This document shows positions 33,552-44,300 of a DNA stretch of 64,000 nt, in pieces; the first letter of the stretch is position 1; the number at the start of each line of letters is the position of its first letter. The notes beneath the pieces were generated by a model, which worked only from the letters and a program-made list of their open reading frames with translations, was not told the DNA's origin and searched no databases. The translations under genes and the position numbers were made by a program. This stretch comes from Xenococcus sp. PCC 7305 (GTDB lineage: Bacteria; Cyanobacteriota; Cyanobacteriia; Cyanobacteriales; Xenococcaceae): positions 27,204 to 91,203 of the forward strand of contig NZ_ALVZ01000228.1 of assembly GCF_000332055.1 (NCBI RefSeq), in the 5' to 3' direction.

Positions 33552-35162
33552 GTGACGAGTTTCGACGACAATCAAACAGGCAGAAAATTCCTGGCTACTT
33601 CTACTACTGAAAAACTGCTACTGGCATTTACAGTGCTGTTAATTTTGTTGAGTTCAGTTTATTTAATTAGTAAAAGTCTGACCCTAAATTTTGGGCAGTA
33701 CCAGCAATATCGCAGCGCGATCGTTGAGTTACAAGAACAAGATTCTATCTTTAATCAGGAAATTCTCAAGTCTAGATATGAACTATTTGCTGATTACGAT
33801 CCTTTAGTTAGAAGTCTGGCAACACAAAAGACTATTGCTGCTCGACTACAAGATATTCCCGATTTGGGATTTTCTGATGAAAGACAAGCAATTGAGCCAA
33901 TTCTCTCTGAAATTAGAACCTCGCTGGAAAACCGAGAAAATCTGAGCGAAAGATTCAAATCCCGCAATGCCTTGCTGAAAAATTCCCTGCGTTATTTGCC
34001 TCTTTTGACCACAAAACTAGAAGCCAAATTTGAGGCCCAAGAACAAGCTCAAATTTTGACTAGCGAGCAAATTTCCTCTTTGAGAACTACTCTTAATAGT
34101 CTGATTCGTAATTTATTACTATATAATGTGGCCGCGGAGGAAAAGCTGGAATCGGACATCACGGCATTATCTCAAAGGCTTGCCCAACTCGATGTCCAGT
34201 ACGAACTGAGCGAGGAGCAATTTCCCACCGAAATAGTTAAATCCCATGCCAACATTATCCTGAAACTCAAGCCTCAGATTGAACAATTAACCGCGCAACT
34301 CCTAGAGCCCCTAGATCAATATACGAAGAGCCTCGAAGCAACCATTGACAATAGCTATCAACAGGCAGTTGACGAAGTTGGGGTCTATCGTCTGCTAACT
34401 CTTTTCTGGTTTCTCATGCTGCTGATTGTTGCTAACTATTTCCTGCTGAAGAGATGGCAGCAAATCAACCCAGGTTTGTCTAGATACAAAAAGCAAATAG
34501 GTAAACTGACAGCAGTTTTAACCGAGCTCTCCCAGTCACAACAGGTTGCCTCTGAAACTGACAACCCATCTGGATTGACCTCTGATAGTAGCGATCAGCT
34601 GCCCGATCACCTCTGGTCCCCTGGCGATGCCAGCTTAGCAACTCTGGCTACAGTGCCTTCAGCAGCATCAAAATCTGAACTGGTCGCCTTAGCAGATCGC
34701 CCAGATGAATTAGGTCAATTGGCGCAGAGAGTTCAGGACATAGTAGGGAAAAGAGTTGAGAGTGAACAAGTTGCTGATGATGAAAAATCTCTGGCTTCTT
34801 TAACTGCTTGTTTGACCTTAATAACTCAAAATCGACAAAGGATGATTAGCCCAACGACAATAGAATCTCTCAAAAATCTCTTTGAGCAGGCGCTAAAGAC
34901 TTGGGGCTGCCAACTAATTGATCTTCAGGGAAGTCTCGAACAGGTGCAGATTATCTTTAGCTACCCGCCTCAGGTTCAGCTATTACCCTTAGTCGCCCAG
35001 CTAAAAGCAGTATCGGCTTCTTACCTGGAGCAAAATTTGGGAGATATCATTACCAACATCAACCATGAAAATCAGATTTGGAGTAGTTCTTATGCCCTCC
35101 ATAGCTGCGACGTTCCCAGCTCGATGATAACTGAGCAGTCAAGCATAACCAGTAATAAATGA
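33552..35162 (+). CDS. DAHL-type membrane sensor with a degenerate Y1-transposase-like C-terminus
   Basis: GTG start. TM1 is at about residues 19-42, a periplasmic helical region with DAHL-like features (NQEILKSRYELFADYDPLVRSL) is at 45-270, and TM2 is near 278-300. A HAMP-like DELGQLAQRVQDIV lies near 393. Residues about 413-520 resemble the IS200/IS605 Y1 transposase fold: LTLITQNRQ, LKNLFEQALKTWGCQLIDLQG, IIFSYPPQVQ, LVAQLKAVSASYL and IWSSSYALHSCD. The HUH motif is QVQ (464-466) and the nucleophilic Tyr helix is absent, so it cannot be a working transposase. It precedes the pseudo-cyclase gene by 32 bases. Confidence 0.7.
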   Translation: MTSFDDNQTGRKFLATSTTEKLLLAFTVLLILLSSVYLISKSLTLNFGQYQQYRSAIVELQEQDSIFNQEILKSRYELFADYDPLVRSLATQKTIAARLQDIPDLGFSDERQAIEPILSEIRTSLENRENLSERFKSRNALLKNSLRYLPLLTTKLEAKFEAQEQAQILTSEQISSLRTTLNSLIRNLLLYNVAAEEKLESDITALSQRLAQLDVQYELSEEQFPTEIVKSHANIILKLKPQIEQLTAQLLEPLDQYTKSLEATIDNSYQQAVDEVGVYRLLTLFWFLMLLIVANYFLLKRWQQINPGLSRYKKQIGKLTAVLTELSQSQQVASETDNPSGLTSDSSDQLPDHLWSPGDASLATLATVPSAASKSELVALADRPDELGQLAQRVQDIVGKRVESEQVADDEKSLASLTACLTLITQNRQRMISPTTIESLKNLFEQALKTWGCQLIDLQGSLEQVQIIFSYPPQVQLLPLVAQLKAVSASYLEQNLGDIITNINHENQIWSSSYALHSCDVPSSMITEQSSITSNK

Positions 35163-35194
35163 CTAATAGACTAATGATTGAGGAGTGAACATAG

Positions 35195-37705
35195 GTGGCA
35201 ATTGTAAATAGATTTAGTATCAAGTCCCGACTCATGGTTTTGCTGTTACTTGTGAGTTTGGGTTCGGTTTTGACAACGGGGATTTTGAGCTGGTTACGAT
35301 TTAGAAAGTCATTCGAAACCAGAACTTTTGCCCAACTAACTAGTATCAGAGCTTCCAAGGCCAATGAGATTGAGTCTTATTTGAGAAATTTGCGCAGTCA
35401 AGTCGAGATTCTGAGCGCCGATCGCATGGTGGTTTCGGCAATGGTGGAGTTAAACTCAGCCTACCAAGAACTGCAAAATCAGGTTATCCCAACGGATTGG
35501 GCCAAGAAAATTGAGGATTTTTATGCCAAAGATTTTTTCCCCAGACTTGCTGAAACCACCCAAGAAGAACAGACTTTGTCTAACTACCGCCCGACAAAGC
35601 AGGTAGCTCAATATCTCCAGTATCACTACATTGCCAACAATTCTTTGCCCTTTGGCGAAAAGAAAAACCTCGCTGATGCCCAGGATAAGAGCGACTATAG
35701 TAAATTTCATAGTCAATATCATCCCATTTTCCGGGATATTAGCGAAAAGTTTGGCTATGATGATTTGTTTCTCATTGATTTTAATACCGAAGAAATTATC
35801 TATTCTGTGGAGAAAGAAACCGATTTTGCCACAGGTCTTCAACGCGGGCCCTATCGACGGAGTAATCTAGCGACAGTAGTTGAATCTGTCAAGGACAATC
35901 CAGGGCAAGGTTTTGTTCAAGTGGTGGATTTTAAACCCTATGCTGCTTCTTTGGGCGCGCCGGCTGCCTTCTTTGCCTCGGCGATTTATAATGGCCCCCA
36001 TATTGTGGGGATTGTGGCAATCCAATTGCCCGTTGATGAACTGAATAATATTTTGACGAGTAACGAACAATGGGATGGGTTGGGGGAAACAGGAGAAGTC
36101 TATCTGGTGGGGGCCGATTCTTTGATGAGATCGCTTTCGCGATCGCTAATCCAAAACCCCGAAGGATACGAAGCCAGTTTGCGAGATGTCGGTTTATCCG
36201 ATCGCAATATTGATTTAATCAAAAATTTAAACACCTCAATTCTGCTCCAACCTGTCAAAACTAAAGCCTCCAGCTCTGCGATCGCAGGAGTTGCCGGGAC
36301 GGGTGTTATGGATAACTATCAGGGTATTTCCGTGCTGAGCTCCTATGAAGGACTAAAAATTGAAGGGCTAGAATGGGGCATCATTGCCGAAGTCAACTTT
36401 GCCGAAGCCTTTGAGCCTTTGTATGGGCTGCAAACATCTTTAATTATCCTGGCTGCGATTATTCTCCTATTAGTTATTTTGCTGTCTAATATCGCAGCCC
36501 AAAATTTTGTCAAACCGCTGCAAACTCTGATTAATGCTACTTCTCAAGGAGAAGAGGGGCAAATGGCATCACCGATAAATTGGGACAGAAAAGACGAATT
36601 CGGTCAGTTAGGGCAAGCTCTCAATAGCATGTTAGACAAAATTGCGGGACAAAGCAAACTACTTGTTAGTAAAGATAGCGAGAATAAAGCTCTCCTGTTA
36701 AATTTTTTACCGGATGTTGTGGTAGCTAGAGTCAAGCAAGGAGAATCAGAGATTGCCGATGCCGTGACCCAAGTTACTGTGCTATGGGCTAGCATCACTG
36801 GTCTGAATAAGCTTTCTGGGCACAAGTCAACTCGGGAAGTCGCAACTATTTTAAACCAATTAGTCAATGCCTTTGATGAGCAGGCTGAACAATATGGCGT
36901 TGAAAAACAAAACACCATAGGAGCCAATTATGTCGCTGTTTGTGGTTTATCCAGAGCCTATTTAGACCAAATAGATCGCACCGTCAATTTTGGCCTGAGA
37001 ATGCTAGAAACTCTGCAACAGATTAATCAGCAACATCAGGTGCATCTTGGATTGCGCATCGGAATTCATTCTGGGGCTATGATGGCAGCGATTATCGGCA
37101 CCCAAAAATTCTCCTATCACCTTTGGGGAGAAACGGTCAAGGTTGCCGCCAATCTCAATAGTAAAGCAGGACTGGGGCTCAACAGCATTGTCGTTACCCA
37201 ACCGATATTTACAAGCTTGAGCGAGCAACATCTGTTTATTCCCCATCGCTCAGTTGAGATTGAAGATCTCGGACAATTGGCAACTTGGCTTTTGGTGACG
37301 CGAACAGGGGTCTTTGACGAGCAAATAGACATAGTTAAAACTTCATTTAACGATCTCCTGCCAGAGGCTGATTCTCTAGCTAAAATTTTTTACGAGCAAC
37401 TATATGAAATGGCCCCCTCAGTACGCTCAATGTTTAAAGGAGAGCCGCACCAACGACAACAACAATTGCTATATGTCTTACAGAGCGCTGTTAAAGGATT
37501 GAGTAATTTAGAAGAACTAGTTCCGAAGGTGCAGGATTTCGGCCGCAGATATGTGGGTCATCGGGTCAAGGAAAAAGATTACGAGAATGTAGGGGAAGCC
37601 TTACTCTGGAGTTTGAAACAAAAACTGGGGCAGGATTTCACCCCAGAAGTCCAAAAAGCTTGGGCAGCTGTCTATAACTTGCTCAGTGGAGTGCTCAGTA
37701 GATAA
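35195..37705 (+). CDS. Cache-HAMP-pseudocyclase-globin membrane sensor
   Basis: GTG start. TM1 is at about residues 12-32 and the periplasmic Cache-type sensor spans 35-405. TM2 is near 412-435, with HAMP after it (KDEFGQLGQALNSM). A class III nucleotide cyclase fold spans about 500-700, but all six canonical residues are replaced: metal Asps are Ser533 and Ala577, substrate Lys/Asp are Asn573 and His642, transition-state Asn/Arg are Lys649 and Asn653. Residues about 710-836 form a globin (FYEQLYEMAPSVRSMF, GRRYVGHRVKEKDYENVGEALLWSL), where the expected F8 His is Tyr786. It is likely a scaffold or ligand sensor, not a cyclase. Confidence 0.85.
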   Translation: MAIVNRFSIKSRLMVLLLLVSLGSVLTTGILSWLRFRKSFETRTFAQLTSIRASKANEIESYLRNLRSQVEILSADRMVVSAMVELNSAYQELQNQVIPTDWAKKIEDFYAKDFFPRLAETTQEEQTLSNYRPTKQVAQYLQYHYIANNSLPFGEKKNLADAQDKSDYSKFHSQYHPIFRDISEKFGYDDLFLIDFNTEEIIYSVEKETDFATGLQRGPYRRSNLATVVESVKDNPGQGFVQVVDFKPYAASLGAPAAFFASAIYNGPHIVGIVAIQLPVDELNNILTSNEQWDGLGETGEVYLVGADSLMRSLSRSLIQNPEGYEASLRDVGLSDRNIDLIKNLNTSILLQPVKTKASSSAIAGVAGTGVMDNYQGISVLSSYEGLKIEGLEWGIIAEVNFAEAFEPLYGLQTSLIILAAIILLLVILLSNIAAQNFVKPLQTLINATSQGEEGQMASPINWDRKDEFGQLGQALNSMLDKIAGQSKLLVSKDSENKALLLNFLPDVVVARVKQGESEIADAVTQVTVLWASITGLNKLSGHKSTREVATILNQLVNAFDEQAEQYGVEKQNTIGANYVAVCGLSRAYLDQIDRTVNFGLRMLETLQQINQQHQVHLGLRIGIHSGAMMAAIIGTQKFSYHLWGETVKVAANLNSKAGLGLNSIVVTQPIFTSLSEQHLFIPHRSVEIEDLGQLATWLLVTRTGVFDEQIDIVKTSFNDLLPEADSLAKIFYEQLYEMAPSVRSMFKGEPHQRQQQLLYVLQSAVKGLSNLEELVPKVQDFGRRYVGHRVKEKDYENVGEALLWSLKQKLGQDFTPEVQKAWAAVYNLLSGVLSR

Positions 37706-37728
37706 CGAGAATAATCTCCATTTATTCG

Positions 37729-38355
37729 CTAGCCAATTTGGTAAATCCAAACTTGAAGTTGAACCCCAGTTTCTTTCTTTAAATGACAGAGAAAGGGTTC
37801 TGTTGCTTCTACTTTTTTCCATTTACCAGCAGATTCTAATGCGGTTAGCTTAGATTCAAAATTACTATTTTGATAATGACCAACAGAGACGGTAAAAACA
37901 ATATATCCTCCAGGCTTGGTAATCCGAATTAGCTCATCAAAAGCATCACTTCCAACATGACCATAGGTAAATACCCCAACACTGATCACAGAATCAAAAA
38001 AAGCTGTAGAAAAATCTAGTTGTTCTCCTAAAGTTCCCTGGTGAAGAGCTTTGTAAACATTTTTTTGTTCTGCCTGCTGCAACATCCCTGGCGACATATC
38101 CATCGCTTCGATATTTTGGAACCCACGCTGAGCCAGAAATTCTCCTACCAAACCTGTACCTGCTCCAGCATCTAAAATTCTGGCATCCGTTGGCACATAT
38201 TTAACTAAAACATCTACCGCTTGCTCTGGACCAATATAACCAAATTGATCGTCTAAATCCTTTTCATAGTCTTGCGCCCAAACATCATAGCGTTCGGTTA
38301 ATTCCTGATTGTTTTGGGAACTATATACCCACTGAACTTTGTCTGTTGCACTCAT
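37729..38355 (-). CDS. Class I SAM-dependent methyltransferase (METTL27-like)
   Basis: A 208-residue Rossmann methyltransferase: motif I LDAGAGTGLVGEFL, post-I EAMDMSPGMLQQA, motif III ITKPGGYIVFTVSV. The N-terminus (YDVWAQDYEKDLDDQFGYIGPE) resembles METTL27/WBSCR27-type enzymes. It lies 44 bases downstream of the NRPS-PKS gene on the same strand, so the two are probably co-transcribed and it may tailor the product (O- or N-methylation). It converges with the globin-sensor gene, 23 bases away. Confidence 0.85.
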   Translation of the reverse strand: MSATDKVQWVYSSQNNQELTERYDVWAQDYEKDLDDQFGYIGPEQAVDVLVKYVPTDARILDAGAGTGLVGEFLAQRGFQNIEAMDMSPGMLQQAEQKNVYKALHQGTLGEQLDFSTAFFDSVISVGVFTYGHVGSDAFDELIRITKPGGYIVFTVSVGHYQNSNFESKLTALESAGKWKKVEATEPFLCHLKKETGVQLQVWIYQIG

Positions 38356-38399
38356 ATTTTTGTTCCTCTTTTTGTTCCTGAGATAGTTTTTCTGATGAC

Positions 38400-41300
38400 T
38401 TAAACTAAATTAATTGCTTTAGATAAAGAAGCTCGTAGCTTATCTGCTAAAACTTGCACTTGTGGTTCTTGGAGCATAGTGAAATGATTACCTGGTATAG
38501 TTTGAAGTTCCACTGCGTTGGCAGAAAGTTTTTGCCAACCCCAACTAGGATCGGTGACAGACATTGCTAAATCTGGTAAATAATTGCCGATCGCACCTAA
38601 CTCTTTAGCTCTAATAACGACAATCGGAGTTGCTCCTATCTTTTCGGGCACATAACTAACACTAGCTTGAGTATTAGCTTTATATACGTCTAAAATTCTT
38701 GTCAGTTCAGATTGAGTTAAATTATGGCCTTGTTCACCTAATTTAATAGCCAACTCATCGATTAATTCCATCATATTTTTAGCAGACTGAACTTTACTAC
38801 CTAAATTGAAATTAGTCTCAAAAATACCTTGATAGAATTTAGCTAATTCCACAACATGTTTTTTGTCATCCCAATTAGCTGCTTGTTTTTCCACGGGAGG
38901 CGCTTCTACCTGAACATCGATAATCGCTAACCAAGAAACTTCACGACCCAAATTATTTAACTGCCGAGCCATTTCATAAGCTACTTTCCCGCCAAAGGAA
39001 TAACCGAGGATTTGTAATGCTCCCTGAGGCTGTATCTTTTGCAAAATTTGCACATTATGATTAGCGATCGCAGTAATTTGAGAATGGGGAATTTCACCCT
39101 CTTCTTGTCCGAGATAACGTAAACCATAAACAGGTTGGTTTTCTCCTAAAGATTTGGCTAAAGGATAAAGGTCAAACAGACTGCCCAGAATTCCCGGAAC
39201 TAAAAATATAGGCGCTTTAGAGCCTTTGGGTTGAATTGGGACTAAAGTTATGTCGCTATCGGCAGGCTTTAATTCTTGCTTCTCTTCTGATTCTAAAACT
39301 TGAGAAGCTAGATATTCTAATAATGTTTCAGTGGTTGGATAGTCAAAAAACAGAGTAGAGCGCAGAGAACATGACAAACTAGACTGCAAATGATTTCGTA
39401 GTTCAATTGACATTAAAGAATCTAATCCCCAATCAATTAACCTTGCTGAAATATCTAATTTCTGTGCAGATTTTAATCCTAGGGTTTTTGCAATTAGAGT
39501 GCAAACATGATTAGAGAGTAATTTTTGCTGGTTTTCAACGGTCGTTTTGGCTAGTTGCTGACGAAAAGTTAAACTAGGCTTCTTAATGAGTGATCGCGCT
39601 GATTCTTGTTTTAAATCTTTAAAGAAATTTGCATCGGACCAGGATTCTTCTGAGAATAATGACCAATCAATCGGCACAAATCCTACTTGAGTGGGCTGTT
39701 CTTGGAGTAATCTATCAAGGATTTGTAGACCTTGTTTAGCTGTTATCGACCCGATGCCTGTATTTTCTAAGCGATCGAGCACCTGAAGATTACGAGAAGC
39801 TAATCCGATATTTGCCCAAACTGCCCAATTAATAGCTAATGCTGACAATCCTTGAGAGCGGCGATAGGCAGCAAAACTATCGAGAAAACTATTTGCTGCT
39901 ACATAATTACTATGTCCAGCCGAACCTAACAATGAAGCAATAGAAGAAAAGACAACAAAGAAATCTAAATCACAAGCTGCTGAACAAGTGTGTAAATTCC
40001 AAGAACCTTGAACTTTGGGAGCTAAAACCTTCGCAAATTTATCCCAAGTTAAATTTCTGACTATCCCATCATCAGTTGTTCCCGCTGCCTGGATAATACC
40101 TTTTAATGGTGGCAGGGTTTTCTTGATTTGCTTAAATACAGAGTCTACCTGCTCATGATTGGCAATATCTGCTTGGGTTACAATTACTTTCACTCCTAAC
40201 TGTTGTAGTTTATCTAATTGAGTGATTGCAGTGGATTTAGGATGACTTCTTCCTAATAAAACAAGATGAGTTGCCCCTTTATCTACTAACCAATTGGCAA
40301 CTTTTAAACCAATATCGCCTAAACCACCAGCAATTAAATAGGTGCTATCTTGCTTAATTGTGAGTGATTCACCATTAGTTGCGCTCTTTGAGTGGCGTTT
40401 TAATCGGGAAACATAGCGAATGTTATTGCGCCAAGCAATTTGATCTTCAATATCTTGTGAGTTAGCAATAGCAGAAGCTTGAATTTCTGACCAAAGAATC
40501 TTAACTGCATCTTCTTTCTCTTGAGGATCTAAATCTAACCTGACACAATTTAATTCGGGATGTTCAGCTGCGATCGCTTTACCTAAACCCCAGAGCGGAG
40601 ATTGAGCAATTCCTGTTACTGGATATTTTGCTACTGCTTGAGTTCCTTGGGTGACTAACCATAATGAAGGTGGATCATTATCTATTCCCAACAGAGCTTG
40701 AACTAAATGCAATGTACTACCACAACCCAGTTGCGAAGATTGACTGATATCTTCTGTCAGTTCGGGTTTAGCTATATCTATGCTCCATAAATGTATTATT
40801 CGGTTAGGAGCTGGCAAATCAGTAACGAGCTGCTGAAAATGTTGAGGATTATAGGGATCGATATGGAATTCGTTTGCCTCAACTTGCTGATATTCCTGAG
40901 CAGGAAAAACTAAAGTACAAGATTGATTTTGCGCTTGTAACTTTTTCGCTAATTTTTCTCCAATTCCTTGAGTATCAGCTAAAATCAACCAATTTTGAGT
41001 ATTTGTATTCGCAACAATTTTAGTTGAATCTAGTTTTTTAGGTTGCCATTCTATTTGATATAATGCATTTTCTAAGTTTAAATCCTGCTTGGAATTTTGC
41101 TTTTTGTTGTTCTGTCCATTGCCATTAGTAAAGGACATTCCGCCATTACGATACCAATCAGGAGCTTCGACCCAATAACTTTCTCTTTGGAAAGGATAAG
41201 TCGGTAAAGCTGTGCGATATCTTGTGTAATCACGATCAAAACCAACCCAATCGATCGCGATTCCCTGAAGATACAGTTGTATCAAACTATTTAAGATTTG

Positions 41301-44300
41301 TTCCCAATTATCAAGATCGCTTCTCAAACTGGGCAACCATAAACCTTGATGCTCAGGTAGACAATAACGACCCATTCCTAAAAGAATTGGTTTTGCTCCA
41401 ATTTCAATTAAAATCTCTGTTCCCAGAGAATTTAGACATTGCATACTATCGGCAAATCTCACTGCTTGTCTGACATGACGACACCAATATTCCGCTTTAG
41501 TAACTTCTTTGGTTGCGATCGCTCCTGTAACGTTAGAAATTAATTGAATCTGAGGTTGATTAAAGTTAATTGTCTGAGCAACTTGCTCAAAATCAGCTAA
41601 CATCGGTTCCATCATATGGGAGTGGAATGCATGAGAAACCGTTAATTGCTTAGTTTTAACTCCTTTGGCTTGTAAAGTCTGATTAATTGCTTCAATAGCT
41701 GCTTTATCTCCTGAAACCACTACACTTTGAGGCCCGTTGATTGCGGCAACAGATACTTTTTGTTTGTAGGGTTCAATAACTGCGATCGCGTCTTTTTCGG
41801 AAGCTAACATCGATAACATTGCTCCGTCTTGAGGTAATGCTTGCATCAATCTGCCTCTTGCCGCAATGATTCTTAACCCATCTTCTAAACTAAACACTCC
41901 AGCAAGACAGGCTGCCACATATTCTCCGACACTGTGACCCATCACTACATCTGGTTTGATACCCCAAGATATCCAGAGTTTAGCTAAGGCGTATTCAATG
42001 GCAAAGATAGCTGGTTGAGTATATTTGGTTTGGTTAATCTCATTATTAGTGGCTTCTCCGAAGAGAATCTCTTGCAAAGGTTTTTCTAATTCAGATTCTA
42101 GAATTTCAGCACAGCGATCGATTGTTGCCTGGAAACTAGGTTTCGTTTCGTATAACTGGCGACCCATATTAAGATATTGAGAACCTTGTCCCGTAAACAG
42201 AAAAGCTGTTCTAGCTGAGACTGGTTGTTTAACCTGGCTAGTATTTAGTAGCTCAAAATCTTGTAATTGCGCTTGTAACTCTTGCTGAGAAGTTCCAATG
42301 ACTGCTAAACGATGTTCAAAATGTTGGGTTCCTGTATTAGCCGTAAAACAGATATCAGCTAGATCTGCCTTGGGCTCGGAGGCTAAATAACTAGCATATT
42401 TTTTTACCAACTCATGTAAGGCGCGATCGCTTTTCGCCGATAAAGTCAGGACATGCTGTGATCGATCGCTATTCCCTGTTCCCTGTTCCCTATTCCCAAC
42501 AAATGGTGATTCTTCTAACACAACATGGGCATTCGTTCCTCCCATTCCAAAAGAACTAATTCCAGCTCGGCGAGGAGTTCCATTGCGTTCCCAGGTGCTA
42601 AGTTCAGTATTAACGAAGAAGGGACTATGGGCAAAATTAATATTAGGATTAGGTTTTTGGAAATGTAACGTGGGAGGAATTTGCTTGTATTTAAGCGCTA
42701 ATACGGTTTTGATTAGCCCAGCAATTCCTGCGGCTTCGATTAAATGTCCGATATTAGTTTTAACTGAACCTAGAGCACATTTTTGTTTATCGGTTGCACC
42801 AAAAGCTTGAGTTAAAGCAGCAATCTCGATCGGATCTCCTAAAGCTGTTCCTGTTCCATGGGCTTCCACATAACTGATACTGCTAGCATCTACTGCCGCG
42901 CGATTTAGTGCTTGACGAATCACTTCTGTTTGTCCTTCAACACTGGGAGCGGTATAACCAATTTTGTCACTACCATCATTATTAATCGCTGAACCTTTAA
43001 TCACAGCGTAAATATTGTCTCCATCTTCTAGCGCTTTGCTCAAACTTTTCAGGACAATAATTCCTACTCCATCACCAAAAACTGTACCCTGGGCATCAGC
43101 ATCAAAAGCACGACAATGACCATCGGGCGAGAAAATCATGTCTTGTTGATATAAATAGCCTGTTTTCTGAGGCACTCCAATGGAAATTCCGCCCGCTAAT
43201 GCCATATCGGATTCGCCAGAGATAATACTTTGACAAGCCATATGAACTGCGACCAAAGAAGTAGAACAAGCTGTTTGGACATTGACACTAGGACCTTGCA
43301 AATCTAATTTATAGGAAACTTTGGTGGGGAGAAAATCACCGCCATTAGCTAGTCTGACTTGTAGATCAAATGCAGAACCTAAGAATGTTCTTTGTGGGGA
43401 AAACTTACGGTTAGGATGAACGTTATTGATCAAATAGGTATTCATTCCTGAACCAGCAAAGACGCCAATCGTTTGTTCTTGATCTGACCCTGCATAGCCT
43501 GAAGTTTGTAAAGCTTCCCAGGCACATTCGAGGAAAATACGTTGTTGTGGGTCCATAATCTCGGCTTCTTTCGCACTATAACCGAAGAAAGAAGCATCAA
43601 ATAAATCAATATCTGGTAGATTCGCACCTGCTTTAACATAATTGGGATCGCTTAAGACATTGCGATCGCCTACTTGCAATTCTGCATCCTCAAAGAAGGA
43701 TACCGATTCAATACCTTCTCGTAGATTTTGCCAAAATTCATCAATATTATTGGCTCCAGGAAAACGACAGGAAATCCCAATGATTGCAATATCTGATTTG
43801 CGATCTCGGCTTGGTCGAGGCGCTGTGCTTTTATTTTCTGATTGCTCAACAGTCTCTGTTTTAGGGCTAGATTCACTTTTGCCTAAATGTTCAGCTAATT
43901 TCTTAATTGTCGGATACTGGAACAGCGTAACAATCGAAATTTCTGGAGCCAAGGTTTGAGTTAGCCGATGGTGAACTTGGGTCAGCAGTAGCGAATTTCC
44001 CCCTAATTCAAAGAAACTATCATTAATACCTATAACATCTAACTGCAATACTGATTGCCAGACCTCAGCGATCTCTTGCTCTAATTCTGATTGGGGCATT
44101 ACTAAGGCAGTTGCCAAATCTGGTCGAGATTTTTCAGGAGCAGGTAACGCCTTGCGATTAATCTTGCCATTATCTGTTAATGGCATTTGTTCTAAACTAA
44201 CAAGAGCACTAGGAACCATATAGTGCGGTAATGCTTCTTGTAAATAAAATCTTAATTCGGACTCTAAAGTATCAACAACTTCTGCTTGCAAAGGATTATT

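Noticed and set aside
33552..35162. Functional IS200-type transposase
   Set aside because: HUH motif replaced by QVQ, no nucleophilic Tyr helix, and fused to a membrane sensor.
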